Notes: generated by a model not told the origin, from the sequence alone. A stretch of DNA of 64,000 bases from Enterobacter kobei (GCF_018323985.1 NZ_AP024590.1:2232001-2296000); one strand, 5' to 3'. Counted from the stretch's first letter, positions 35,687 to 44,530 are shown. Program-made: numbers and translations.

Positions 35687-37342
35687 TTATGCTTTTTGCT
35701 GCATGGCCCGTTTGAGGGCCAGATGAGCGGTAATGCGCAGACGCAGTAATCGCCACAGGATCCACAGCAGGGTGCAGGCCGCGATGGTCGCCGTCAGCAA
35801 ATAGGTATCGTTATAGGCCAGAATATTGGCCTGTAGCGCACTGGCCGTCTGTAACTGATTGATCGCCTGCACGTTCAGCAGGGTGCTGTCGCCAATCTGA
35901 CTTTGATACATCTGACTGTAGAGCTGGATGCGATCATTCACCAGTGGGTTAAGGGTGGTGAGCTGTTCGGCCAGCACGCTGGAGTGATATTTCTCGCGCC
36001 AGACCTGGAAGGTGCCAAGGATCGCCGAGCCAAGCAGGCCGCCGAGGTTCTGACTGATGCCAAACAACACGGAAAAACTCACCAGATTGCGCGGGTCGGC
36101 GATGACGCCGCCGATCCCGGCCAGCATCGCCGGAGCGAGGAAAAAGGCGCTGCCAAAGCCGAGCAGAAACTGGCTGACCATCAGCTGATCCGGCCGCGTC
36201 AGGCTGGTGGACTGGCTGTCGAGCAGGGAGGCAATAATCATCGCCACCAGCGACGTGATAATCGGCCAGGTCAGGCGCTGCGGTTTAATGGTCAGGCAAC
36301 TGATAACGATGCCGCAGACAATACCGGCAAAAATCGACCAGGCCAGCGACGTCATTTGTTCATTTTGCAGGCCGACATATTGCAACCAGCCGATAACGCC
36401 GGTGTTCTGCTCTGCCAGCACAATACGGATGAGCACCATAATCAGCCCGAGACGCAAAATACTGCCGCTGGATAACCAGCGAGTATTCAGCAACGGGTTG
36501 CTGCGGTTATGCTCAAAGACAATGGCACTGACGATCAGCACCAGCGATCCCGCCAGCGCCCAGCCGATCCACGGCGCTTCAAACCACCAGTCCAGTCGAC
36601 CTAAGGAGAGCACCGCGCACAGCAGTGCCATACCGGGGGCAAACAGCATAAACGTAATGAAATCCTTTTTCTCGAACACTTTTTTGCGATCCCCCGGCGG
36701 TAGCTTGAGGAGGATCACACCGGCCAGCGAGATCAGCGCCAGCCCCAGTTCGAACAGGTAAAGCCCGCGCCATTCGTCGATTTGCAGCAGTTCAGTGGAG
36801 AACAGGCGGGCGATGGGGATGGCCATCGACGAGCCGGTAATACCGATGGTCAGCGCTTTTAAACGATGTTTCGCAGGCCAGGCCTGGATCTGATAGTAAA
36901 TTCCGAGCGAGCTTAGCGCAGCCGCCACCATACCGTGGGCGGCGCGCACCATCAGGGCAGAACTGAGGTCATTGACGAACAGGTGGAAAAACGTCACCAG
37001 GACGTAGAGCACCAGAAAGCCTTCGGTAAAGGCGCGCAGGCCAAACTGCTGACGGAATTTAACCAGCAGCAGGTTAATGGAGACGTTGGTCATCACATAG
37101 ACGGTTGGCAGCCAGGCAATTTCTGTTGACCAGGCGGCAAACGAGCCCTGCAAATTTTGCAGGTTGGCCGTCACCATGGCGTTACCCAGTGCGCCGGTCA
37201 GGCACACCAGCAGCCCGACAATGCCATAGGCGATACGTCTGGGCGTGCTGTGAAAGGGGGTCGAGGGCGACCCTAAAAGCATGGGCTTTTCATGCGGTGC
37301 CCATTCTCTTGGCTGATAAGGATCGCTTTTGGGCAAACGCAT
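35687..37342 (-). CDS. DHA2-family (EmrB-like) multidrug transporter
   Basis: 551 residues of strongly hydrophobic sequence consistent with about 14 membrane helices. It resembles the EmrB/QacA drug:H+ antiporters, with a cytoplasmic N-tail of about 40 residues, a loop motif around AAHGMVAAALSSLGIYYQIQAWP and AMLAGIGGVIADPRNLVSFSVLFGISQNLGGLLGSA corresponding to the family's antiporter region. It is first in a three-gene operon with its adaptor 44 bases downstream. Substrates cannot be told. E. coli K-12 has no such operon between hrpA and ydcF. Confidence 0.88.
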   Translation of the reverse strand: MRLPKSDPYQPREWAPHEKPMLLGSPSTPFHSTPRRIAYGIVGLLVCLTGALGNAMVTANLQNLQGSFAAWSTEIAWLPTVYVMTNVSINLLLVKFRQQFGLRAFTEGFLVLYVLVTFFHLFVNDLSSALMVRAAHGMVAAALSSLGIYYQIQAWPAKHRLKALTIGITGSSMAIPIARLFSTELLQIDEWRGLYLFELGLALISLAGVILLKLPPGDRKKVFEKKDFITFMLFAPGMALLCAVLSLGRLDWWFEAPWIGWALAGSLVLIVSAIVFEHNRSNPLLNTRWLSSGSILRLGLIMVLIRIVLAEQNTGVIGWLQYVGLQNEQMTSLAWSIFAGIVCGIVISCLTIKPQRLTWPIITSLVAMIIASLLDSQSTSLTRPDQLMVSQFLLGFGSAFFLAPAMLAGIGGVIADPRNLVSFSVLFGISQNLGGLLGSAILGTFQVWREKYHSSVLAEQLTTLNPLVNDRIQLYSQMYQSQIGDSTLLNVQAINQLQTASALQANILAYNDTYLLTATIAACTLLWILWRLLRLRITAHLALKRAMQQKA

Positions 37343-37457
37343 CGGGGTTCCAGATAACGACGGTGAATAATTAGGCGGCTAAGGATTTTATAGTGCCCGC
37401 GAATGATAATTCAAGTCAATTAATTAAGGTAATTCAATATTTATAATGAATATTTTA

Positions 37458-37527
37458 TGTGACGTTGTCACACACACCCTGCAATAACCTGACAGCCTTT
37501 GAAACCGTTAACGGTATAGCCGCTATA
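37458..37527. promoter_or_regulatory. cluster of operator-like palindromes
   Basis: Three perfect palindromes lie within 70 bases in the spacer between the divergent efflux operon and ydcF: TGTGACGTTGTCACA (37458-37472), ACCGTTAACGGT (37504-37515) and TATAGCCGCTATA (37515-37527). They look like regulator binding sites, but no regulator gene is adjacent. The first is a variant of a CRP-like or GntR-like site with a five-base centre. Confidence 0.5.
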
Positions 37528-37541
37528 AAGAAGGATCACGA

Positions 37542-37547
37542 TATAAT
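37542..37547 (+). promoter_or_regulatory. candidate ydcF -10 element
   Basis: A consensus TATAAT lies 97 bases before ydcF and 32 before the possible leader ORF. The -35 region overlaps the TATAGCCGCTATA palindrome and is not recognisable, suggesting an activator or repressor there. Confidence 0.4.
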
Positions 37548-37573
37548 CCGGGACGTTACACGGAGGATTAGGA

Positions 37574-37642
37574 GTGATCCTCTGTTTATATCGCTACGCC
37601 ATCGTACCCTACAGGATGGTTCCTGAAAGGAGATTTGCATGA
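37574..37642 (+). CDS. possible 22-residue leader peptide coupled to ydcF
   Basis: GTG start with a strong GGAGG 7 bases upstream (37562-37566), 22 codons (MILCLYRYAIVPYRMVPERRFA) and a TGA that overlaps the ydcF start codon (ATGA). The ydcF ribosome site (AAGGAG) lies inside its last codons. The arrangement is typical of translational coupling. Evidence is only positional; conservation has not been tested. Confidence 0.4.
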   Translation: MILCLYRYAIVPYRMVPERRFA

Positions 37643-38442
37643 TCATTACCCGCTTTCCCACCTTGCCGGAAACCACGCTGACGGCGGTCAATACGCTTGG
37701 CCAGTGGCTGGCACTGAATGATTTTGCCGGCAAGCCGCATCCGGTACATGCCGATTGCGTTATTCTGGCGGGGAACGCCGTGATCCCGACCATTGATGCG
37801 GCCTGTCAGATCGCGGCCCGCGATAAAGCCCCGCTGCTGATCAGCGGCGGCATCGGCCATTCCACGCCGTTTTTGTATGCCGCCATCGCGCGCCATCCGC
37901 GCTATAACGTCATTCGCACCACCGGGCGTTCCGAAGCGGCGATCATCGCTGACATCGCCCGCCAGTTCTGGCGCATTCCGGCCGAACGTATTCTTCTGGA
38001 AGATAAATCGACGAACTGCGGTGAAAATGCGCGCATGTCCTGTGAGCTTTTACAGGCGCAACTGCCGCAGGCGCGCACGGTGCTGGTGGTGCAGGATCCG
38101 ACCATGCAGCGGCGCACGATGGCGACCTTCGCCCATCTTGCCGCCGCACAGCCACGGGGTATGCGCTTCCTCAGCTGGCCGGGCTTTACGCCGCAACTGC
38201 GTAACGGTCAGCGTGGACTGAGCTTTACCCCACGCGAAGAGGGCCTGTGGGCGGTGGACCGTTATCTGTCGCTGATCCTCGGTGAAGTCCCGCGTCTGCG
38301 GGATGACGAGCAGGGGTACGGGCCGCGCGGGCGCAACTTTATCGCCCACGTCGATTTCCCTGCCAGCGTGGAGGTCGCCTGGCACACTGTACAGGCCGAT
38401 GACACCCTGAACGCCGCCCTGCGCGATCGGGCATTACGTTAA
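37639..38442 (+). CDS. ydcF: DUF218 protein YdcF
   Basis: 267 residues (E. coli 266). DUF218/YdcF fold: CVILAGNAV..., LLISGGIGHSTPFLY, EDKSTNCGENARMS and QDPTMQRRTMATF are the conserved segments; E. coli YdcF binds S-adenosylmethionine but has no established reaction. There is no signal peptide or membrane helix. AAGGAG precedes the ATG. In E. coli it is between hrpA and aldA; here the efflux operon separates it from hrpA. Confidence 0.95.
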   Translation: MIITRFPTLPETTLTAVNTLGQWLALNDFAGKPHPVHADCVILAGNAVIPTIDAACQIAARDKAPLLISGGIGHSTPFLYAAIARHPRYNVIRTTGRSEAAIIADIARQFWRIPAERILLEDKSTNCGENARMSCELLQAQLPQARTVLVVQDPTMQRRTMATFAHLAAAQPRGMRFLSWPGFTPQLRNGQRGLSFTPREEGLWAVDRYLSLILGEVPRLRDDEQGYGPRGRNFIAHVDFPASVEVAWHTVQADDTLNAALRDRALR

Positions 38443-38445
38443 TCC

Positions 38446-38481
38446 ATGCCCGTTTGCGACAATCACAGCGCAAACGGGCAT
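38446..38481 (+). terminator. ydcF terminator
   Basis: A 13-base perfect stem (ATGCCCGTTTGCG / CGCAAACGGGCAT, 10-base loop) begins 3 bases after the stop; only a short T-run follows. Confidence 0.7.
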
Positions 38482-38529
38482 TTGCGATAAGCCGCCTGTC
38501 AGGTTTTTGTTGCAAATCCCCGGTGCTTT

Positions 38530-38545
38530 TATGAGATATCTCACA
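38530..38545 (+). promoter_or_regulatory. CRP site of aldA
   Basis: TATGA-GATATC-TCACA matches TGTGA-N6-TCACA at 9 of 10 positions, about 96 bases before the aldA start. E. coli aldA is known to need CRP-cAMP. Confidence 0.7.
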
Positions 38546-38640
38546 AAATCAGCTCATTAAGCCAGGATATGCCCGCGCCGTCTGTAGATTTTTAACAGTG
38601 AATTTACTTGTTGAAAACAATGTTATTACAGGAGCAGGTT

Positions 38641-40080
38641 ATGACAGCACCCGTACAACACCCTATGTATATCGATGGTCAGTTCGTCACCTGGCAGGGC
38701 GACGCGTGGATCGACGTGATTAACCCGTCGACGGAAGCCCTGTTATCACGTATCCCGGACGGCACGGCAGAGGATGCCCGCAAAGCAATTGATGCCGCGG
38801 AGCGCGCCCAGCCTGCCTGGGAAGCGCTGCCGGCTATCGAACGTGCAGGTTGGTTACGCAAAATTTCGGCGGGGATCCGCGAGCGCGCCCGCGAAATCAG
38901 CCAGCTGATCGTCGCGGAAGGCGGCAAAATTCAGCAACTGGCTGACGTTGAAGTGGCCTTTACCGCGGATTATATCGACTACATGGCGGAATGGGCGCGG
39001 CGCTACGAAGGGGAGATCCTGCAAAGCGATCGCCCGGGCGAAAACATTTTTGTCTTTAAACGCGCCCTCGGCGTCACCACTGGCATTCTGCCATGGAACT
39101 TCCCGTTCTTCCTGATTGCCCGCAAACTGGCGCCGGCGCTGATCACCGGTAATACCATTGTGATTAAACCCAGCGAGTTTACGCCGAACAACGCCATCGC
39201 CTTTGCGAAAATTGTCGATGAGATCGGTCTGCCGCGGGGCGTATTTAACCTGGTACTGGGCCGGGGGGAAACCGTCGGGCAGGAACTGGCGGGCAACCCG
39301 AAAGTGGCGATGGTCAGCATGACCGGCAGCGTCGGTGCCGGAGAGAAGATCATGGCGGCGGCGGCAAAAAACATCACCAAAGTGTGCCTTGAACTGGGCG
39401 GTAAAGCCCCGGCCATTGTGATGGACGATGCCGATCTGGCGCTTGCGGTGAAAGCCATTGTCGATTCACGCATCATTAACGCCGGGCAGGTATGTAACTG
39501 CGCCGAGCGCGTCTATGTGCAAAAAGGCATTTACGACCGCTTTGTGAATAAACTGGGTGAGGCGATGAAAGCCGTGCAGTTCGGCGATCCGGCGCAGCGT
39601 AACGATATTGCTATGGGGCCGCTGATTAATGCGGCGGCGCTGGCACGCGTGGAAGAGAAGGTCGCGCGCGCACTTGAGCAGGGCGCGACCCTGGTGCTGG
39701 GCGGTAAAGCAGCAGAAGGCAACGGTTATTTCTATCCGCCGACGCTGCTGGTGGACGTGCGCCAGGAGATGAGCATCATGCACGAAGAGACCTTCGGCCC
39801 GGTGCTACCGGTGGTGGCCTTTGATACCCTCGACGAGGCGCTGGCGATGGCCAATGACAGCGAATACGGGCTGACATCGTCGATCTACACCGCCAACCTC
39901 AACGTGGCGATGAAAGCCGTGCGCGGTCTTAAATTCGGGGAAACTTACATCAACCGCGAGAACTTCGAAGCGATGCAGGGTTTCCATGCGGGCTGGCGTA
40001 AATCAGGGATCGGCGGTGCCGATGGCCGTCATGGTCTGAATGAATATTTGCAAACCCAGATGGTCTATCTACAGAGCTGA
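38641..40080 (+). CDS. aldA: lactaldehyde/glycolaldehyde dehydrogenase
   Basis: 479 residues from the ATG at 38641, the E. coli AldA length and start (..PVQHPMYIDGQFVTW); AGGAGC lies just upstream. NAD-dependent aldehyde dehydrogenase: catalytic cysteine in GQVCNCAERV (near 285), general base in LELGGKAP (near 251), oxyanion asparagine in WNFPFF. It oxidises L-lactaldehyde from fucose and rhamnose breakdown, and glycolaldehyde, to the acids. A CRP site is upstream and a strong terminator downstream. Confidence 0.97.
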   Translation: MTAPVQHPMYIDGQFVTWQGDAWIDVINPSTEALLSRIPDGTAEDARKAIDAAERAQPAWEALPAIERAGWLRKISAGIRERAREISQLIVAEGGKIQQLADVEVAFTADYIDYMAEWARRYEGEILQSDRPGENIFVFKRALGVTTGILPWNFPFFLIARKLAPALITGNTIVIKPSEFTPNNAIAFAKIVDEIGLPRGVFNLVLGRGETVGQELAGNPKVAMVSMTGSVGAGEKIMAAAAKNITKVCLELGGKAPAIVMDDADLALAVKAIVDSRIINAGQVCNCAERVYVQKGIYDRFVNKLGEAMKAVQFGDPAQRNDIAMGPLINAAALARVEEKVARALEQGATLVLGGKAAEGNGYFYPPTLLVDVRQEMSIMHEETFGPVLPVVAFDTLDEALAMANDSEYGLTSSIYTANLNVAMKAVRGLKFGETYINRENFEAMQGFHAGWRKSGIGGADGRHGLNEYLQTQMVYLQS

Positions 40081-40130
40081 TGGTGTCCCTTCACCCCGGC
40101 ATTTTCCGGTGGGGAGAGGCAGAAAAAAGA

Positions 40131-40161
40131 AAGCCCCGTCGTTAATTACGGGGCTTTTTTT
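40131..40161 (+). terminator. aldA terminator
   Basis: AAGCCCCGT / ACGGGGCTT stem with a run of seven Ts. Confidence 0.9.
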
Positions 40162-40348
40162 ATTTCCCTTTATAAAACTGGCTGAGCCGCCAGCGTCAAA
40201 GCAGGGTGCTGAGCGGGCGCATCGGTTGGGTAGGCGGATCAGGGGCTGCATCAGAAATTCGTGCTTCATGAGCCACCCAACTTTATTTTTTGTCAGATGA
40301 AGACCGTTTGAGCCTCTCGTTATTTTCTTGTTTTGTCATTTTTTTGTC

Positions 40349-40894
40349 ATTTCCCGTCTGTCGAAATTCCAAATGGCTAATCCTGATATTGATGTTCGCT
40401 TAACTACTGCTTCGGAGTGGGATGAAGGCATGGGCTGGGATGCCGCTATCAGATTTGGGAACGGCGTATGGCCGAAGTGTCATGCCACGCCGCTGGTTAA
40501 AAATGTACTCGTGCCCGTGTGCCGCCCAACCGAGAGTCGTAGAGAGAATATGAATCCCGAGGGGTTGTTGCAGCAGACACTGCTGAATGTGCGCGGACGT
40601 CCTGATGATTGGGGTGTATGGTGCAATGCCTTTGGTATTGATATCGATAAGTTGTCCCATCGACGAGAAATGGAGAGTTCAGCGTTGGCCTATCAGGCCG
40701 CACTGGAAGGGCAGGGTATTGCGCTGGCGCAAAAAGTTCTGGTGGAAGATGATCTCAATTCGGGGATGTTGATCGCGATGGATAACTATCAACTGGACCG
40801 TGGCGCTTTGACCTATTATCTGGTCTGGCATGAAGGCTGCCCAAAGGAATTAACGTTGAAACGGCTAGAGGCATGGCTGACTAGCCATGCTTAG
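40349..40894 (+). pseudogene. LysR-type regulator fragment (effector domain only)
   Basis: About 180 residues read like the second two thirds of a GcvA-type LysR regulator, starting ISRLSKFQMANPDIDVRLTT and including the typical LLNVRGRPDDWGVW and ALEGQGIALAQKVLVEDDLNSGMLI segments. The N-terminal helix-turn-helix (about 100 residues) is absent; the only upstream in-frame start is a TTG with no ribosome site. It is therefore read as a 5'-truncated remnant. It opens an accessory patch of decayed genes after aldA. Confidence 0.75.
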
Positions 40895-40914
40895 AGATAA
40901 CTATCTGAGTCTTC

Positions 40915-41386
40915 TTTAGTTGCGTGTACGAATAGTGACCTTGCCGCGCGCGTGACCTGTGGCCACTTTTTCCAACGCAGCCCGGGCTTCGTCCAGTGAA
41001 AAGATCGAATCGATGACGATATGGAGTTCTTCCGCTGAAACTGCCTGACTGCCTCTGGAAGATAGGGGGTGGCGCTCGCAAAAACACGGATTCGCCGATC
41101 ATCCCGTTTCTGCTTGTGATGTCGAAACACGGTTGCCCGGTTGCAGATGTGTTACCTGCGTGCCGATTACATCGACCACACCGCTAAAGTCTGTACCCGG
41201 GACGTAGGGGAAATCGACCGGAAAAACCTGTTGCAGATAACCTGCAACGATTTTTATATCCAGGGGATTGATACCCGCTGCTTCGATGCGAACGACAACC
41301 TCGTCTGGTTGCGGATCACGTACGGTCATTTCGCCGATATTGATGACGTCCGGACTCCCAAAGGTCTGAATAAATGCTGCTTTCAT
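40915..41386 (-). pseudogene. zinc-type quinone oxidoreductase, internally deleted and frameshifted
   Basis: The 5' part (from ATG 41386, MKAAFIQTFGSPDVINIGEMTVRD) is the N-terminus of an NADP-dependent quinone reductase/alcohol dehydrogenase and stops after about 95 residues at 41099. The true C-terminus survives in another frame: EELHIVIDSIFSLDEARAALEKVATGHARGKVTIRTRN ends at 40915 in pieces I can read directly. Total length is 472 bases against about 1 kb for an intact gene, so the NADP-binding middle is lost. It lies 23 bases after the ester cyclase gene on the same strand, its former operon partner. Confidence 0.8.
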
Positions 41387-41409
41387 GGTGTAGCTCTCCT
41401 TAATGATAA

Positions 41410-41856
41410 TCAGGGCTGCGCCGGGAATTTTCCGAGCTGAAGGAACAGCCCGAACCAGTCCTCCATGTGCCATGTCGTTGTGACAAGCCCGTCGCTGAGT
41501 GTGTGGAATTCATGCAGCCGGATGCTGACTTTCTTGCCAGTCGGTGCTATGCCGAAAAATTCACCCTGATGCGTACCGCTGATCTCAGCACGCACCCCTA
41601 TCTTGCCTGGCTCCTGGATCATGTCGTGGATAACGATTTGCACGTCGGGAAAAGCCTCACCGAGACCGCGGATGATCGGCTTGATGCCTTCCGGGCCTGG
41701 TCCCTGGTCCGGCGCCAGGGGGATGTCGTCCCACTGCGGTGCCAGAACGGTATCAACAAGAGCGGGATTTTTCTCAGTGAAGGCGCGATACAGCGTTTCT
41801 ACGGCCAGGCGTTCGAGGTGAAGACGTTCTGTGAGTTCGGCGTTGTTTGTGTTCAT
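41410..41856 (-). CDS. SnoaL-like ester cyclase family protein
   Basis: 148 residues, a SnoaL-like polyketide-cyclase/NTF2 fold: EKNPALVDTVLAPQW, GLGEAFPDVQIVIHDMI and GTHQGEFFGIAPTGKKVSIRLHEFHTLSDGLVTTTWHMEDWFGLFLQLG are the family segments. No signal peptide. Such small proteins are common next to LysR regulators and quinone reductases, but their reactions are mostly unknown. The reading frame is intact although its downstream partner is broken. It diverges from a LysR gene at 41969. Confidence 0.85.
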   Translation of the reverse strand: MNTNNAELTERLHLERLAVETLYRAFTEKNPALVDTVLAPQWDDIPLAPDQGPGPEGIKPIIRGLGEAFPDVQIVIHDMIQEPGKIGVRAEISGTHQGEFFGIAPTGKKVSIRLHEFHTLSDGLVTTTWHMEDWFGLFLQLGKFPAQP

Positions 41857-41937
41857 GTGTGAATTCCCTGAGGGTACCGTTGGATGCGAGTGGTTGTGAG
41901 TGGCTAAAGTGTCTACCTTGGGGTATTATTCGTCCAA

Positions 41938-41964
41938 CAAATAAATGATATGAATGATTATTTG
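41938..41964. promoter_or_regulatory. LysR-type operator candidate
   Basis: Perfect 7-base inverted arms CAAATAA-N13-TTATTTG lie in the 112-base gap between the diverging ester cyclase and LysR genes, 4 bases before the LysR start codon. Position suggests autorepression plus control of the cyclase. Confidence 0.5.
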
Positions 41965-41968
41965 ATTT

Positions 41969-42880
41969 ATGGATTTTCATGGAATTGATCTGAATTTGCT
42001 CGCCGCTTTTGATGTGCTGATGAACGAGCGCAATGTGACGCGGGCCGCAATCCAGATAGGTATGAGTCAACCCGCTATGAGTGCAGCATTGTCGCGGTTA
42101 CGAAAGCTGTTCGGAGATCCGTTGTTTTTGCGTAGTGCAGATGGCCTGTTGCCTACGCCGCGCGCACGGGAGTTGGCTGAACCCATTTCACAGGTGTTGC
42201 GGCAGATCGAAGCCACTCTGGTCAGTAAACCCGATTTCGTGCCAGGTGAATCAAAATTGACGATCAACCTGGGCCTGTCAGACTATCCAGCATTCGTATT
42301 GTTGCCCGCGTTGCTGGAGGCGCTAGCAGAACAAGCCCCCGACATCTCTATCAATGTCCAGGCCTTCAGTGATCGCGATCATGCGGTGGACCTGCTCGAT
42401 GCCGGCGCTATCGACGCCGCCATTGGCATACAACCCACACATCCTGAAGCGCGAATTTTGACACGGCCGATCCTGCGCGACGAATTCGTCACCATCATTG
42501 CCAGCAAGCATCCGGCAGTACGACACGGGATGGACATGCAGACCTTTCTTTCGCTTCCGCATGCTCTGGTGTCGCCGGAGGGACAGCGGCATGGTCTCGT
42601 TGATCAGGCTCTCGCGCAGCAGGGCCTTCAGCGCAGACTGGCGCTGACACTTCCTCACATGTTCGCTCTACCGGCAGTCGTTGCGCGAACGGGCATGACG
42701 GCAACCGTAATGAAACGGATCGCACAGAATTCACCTGCGGGACATATGCTTGCGTTGTTCCCGCCTCCGGTTGCCTTGCCTGAGATCGTTTTCCACCTAA
42801 TCTGGCATCGTCGTAGCGATGGACATCCGGCGCAGCAATGGTTGCGGACATTGATTGGATCCGTCGCGTCGGGTCTGTGA
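41969..42880 (+). CDS. LysR-family transcriptional regulator
   Basis: 303 residues. The helix-turn-helix region is standard (HGIDLNLLAAFDVLMNERNVTRAAIQIGMSQPAMSAALSRLRKLFGDPLFLRSADGLLPTPRA), of the NodD/LinR-like subgroup, followed by an effector domain of two Rossmann-like lobes. The expected targets are the diverging ester cyclase and the now broken quinone reductase. No clear ribosome site precedes the ATG. Gene intact. Confidence 0.88.
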   Translation: MDFHGIDLNLLAAFDVLMNERNVTRAAIQIGMSQPAMSAALSRLRKLFGDPLFLRSADGLLPTPRARELAEPISQVLRQIEATLVSKPDFVPGESKLTINLGLSDYPAFVLLPALLEALAEQAPDISINVQAFSDRDHAVDLLDAGAIDAAIGIQPTHPEARILTRPILRDEFVTIIASKHPAVRHGMDMQTFLSLPHALVSPEGQRHGLVDQALAQQGLQRRLALTLPHMFALPAVVARTGMTATVMKRIAQNSPAGHMLALFPPPVALPEIVFHLIWHRRSDGHPAQQWLRTLIGSVASGL

Positions 42881-42899
42881 TTAACTCGCCGTATAAAGG

Positions 42900-43835
42900 T
42901 CAGGGTGAGGGGAATTTCGATTCGATCCACGCCATCATTAATTCCGGCCACACGGCGACCGGCAATCCCTGCGCATCGCGGATCCCAAAGCCGTGCTGTC
43001 CCTGCTCAAACAGATGCATCTCCACCGGGATCCCCAGCCGCCGCAGGGCGCTGAACAGCACCACGCTGTTTTCCACTTTTACCGCCGGATCGTCCACCGC
43101 ATGAAGTAAAAAGGTGGGCGGCGTGTTCATGTTGACGCGATCTTCCAGCGAGTAATGCGTAATTTGCGCCGCCGTCGGCGTATCGCCAATCAGCTCATGC
43201 CGCGAGCCGGGATGATCAATATCCGCATGCATGGTGATCACCGGATAAACCAGCGTCATAAATGCCGGGCGGGCATTTAGCGAGTCCGCGTCATCAACGG
43301 GTGCATACACCGCTTCGTCATAACGGGTGCCGAGGCTGGCGGCGGCATGTCCGCCCGCTGAAAAACCCATCACGCCGAGTTTATCCGCATCCAGATGCCA
43401 TTCGGCGGCGCGGGCGCGCAGCAGGCGCATCGCCCGTTGCACATCCGCCAGCGGGGCGTTTGCACCTTCTTCATGACCGTCACCCGGCAGGCGATAGGTC
43501 ATCACAAACAGCGTATACCCACGGGCATTAAAGAACGGTGCCAGCGCACTGCCTTCTTTATCCAGTACCACGCGGCGATATGATCCCCCCGGCGTCACCA
43601 GAATACCGATGCCGTTAGGGTTATCCGGGGCATACACGGTGATCGTCGGTGCACGCACGCCAGTGACCGAACGATCAAAGGCGGATGGGCCGGTAAGTTG
43701 CTCTTCAAGACAGAATACCGCCGGACTGGTGCGCGCGCCGGGGGCTTCGCCCTGTGGCCAGACGGAAAAGGTAGTGGCGCGGCTTGACGCCTCTTCCATT
43801 AGTTGCAGCAGGTATGCATTACTCAGGGTTTTCAC
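42900..43835 (-). CDS. alpha/beta hydrolase (acetyl-esterase/BD-FAE-like)
   Basis: 311 residues from a GTG at 43835 that has AAGGAG 7 bases upstream; an in-frame ATG at 43859 has no such site. The nucleophile elbow is GFSAGG, oxyanion region VTPGGSYRRVV (a GGSY variant of the HGG motif), the acid in HAVDDPAVKVENS and the histidine in EQGQHGFG. It probably hydrolyses acetyl or other short esters of carbohydrates; the class is common in xylan and oligosaccharide degradation. No signal peptide. It stands alone between the accessory patch and cybB. Confidence 0.85.
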   Translation of the reverse strand: MKTLSNAYLLQLMEEASSRATTFSVWPQGEAPGARTSPAVFCLEEQLTGPSAFDRSVTGVRAPTITVYAPDNPNGIGILVTPGGSYRRVVLDKEGSALAPFFNARGYTLFVMTYRLPGDGHEEGANAPLADVQRAMRLLRARAAEWHLDADKLGVMGFSAGGHAAASLGTRYDEAVYAPVDDADSLNARPAFMTLVYPVITMHADIDHPGSRHELIGDTPTAAQITHYSLEDRVNMNTPPTFLLHAVDDPAVKVENSVVLFSALRRLGIPVEMHLFEQGQHGFGIRDAQGLPVAVWPELMMAWIESKFPSP

Positions 43836-43945
43836 GCCGATCTCCTTGATGATGAGCACGTCAGGCTCAGAACCGAAAAACTAATGAATTTTTGTAAAAA
43901 GCCGGGTATGTTTGCCTTCTTACTGTTTTGTTTCAGGAAAATCTC

Positions 43946-44476
43946 ATGCGCAGCACTTATTCAGGATGGCAGATTGCTATCCACTGGCTGGTTTTTTTAT
44001 TGGTCGTTACTGCGTATTGCGCCATGGAATTCCGTGGCTTCGCGCCTCGCAGCTACCGGCCATATTTTAATATCGTCCATGTTTCCTGTGGCATCTCCAT
44101 TCTGGTGCTGATGATCACCCGCCTGTTGCTACGGCTGAAAACGCCGTCTCCGGCTATCGTGCCGAAGCCCAGAGCGATGCTCACCGGCATGGCGCATCTT
44201 GGCCATCTGGTGATTTACCTGCTGTTTATCGCGCTGCCCATCATCGGTCTGCTGATGATGTGGTTCCGTGGCAACAACTGGATCGCCTTCGGCATCGCGA
44301 TGCCGCATGCCGTCGAAGCCGATTTCGATCTGGTGGATATGCTCAAGGACTACCATGTCACGCTGGCCACCCTCGGCTATTACATCATCGGTCTGCACGC
44401 TGCTGCGGCGCTAATGCATCATTACTTCTGGAAAGACAATACGCTGGTGCGCATGCTACCCGGCAGACGCCGCTGA
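43946..44476 (+). CDS. cybB: cytochrome b561
   Basis: 176 residues from the ATG at 43946 (E. coli 176). Four membrane helices; haem-ligand histidines are in QIAIHWLVF, NIVHVSCG, GLHAAAALMHHYFW. E. coli CybB is a superoxide:ubiquinone oxidoreductase in the inner membrane. Its C-terminal HHYFWKDNTLVRMLP is strongly conserved. A clear terminator follows. Confidence 0.95.
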   Translation: MRSTYSGWQIAIHWLVFLLVVTAYCAMEFRGFAPRSYRPYFNIVHVSCGISILVLMITRLLLRLKTPSPAIVPKPRAMLTGMAHLGHLVIYLLFIALPIIGLLMMWFRGNNWIAFGIAMPHAVEADFDLVDMLKDYHVTLATLGYYIIGLHAAAALMHHYFWKDNTLVRMLPGRRR

Positions 44477-44491
44477 TCCCGTTTTCACAGG

Positions 44492-44513
44492 CCCCGCTGC
44501 GGCGGGGTTTTTT
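44492..44513 (+). terminator. cybB terminator
   Basis: CCCCGC-TGCG-GCGGGG stem followed by TTTTTT, 16 bases after the stop. Confidence 0.9.
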
Positions 44514-44530
44514 ATATCCAACACGGTAAA

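Noticed and set aside
40069..40269. 66-codon minus-strand ORF after aldA, with a GGTGG before its ATG and a faint LysR-like FDAGGSASF segment
   Set aside because: It runs through the aldA terminator and the resemblance to a LysR N-terminus needs frameshifts; too weak to list as a pseudogene.
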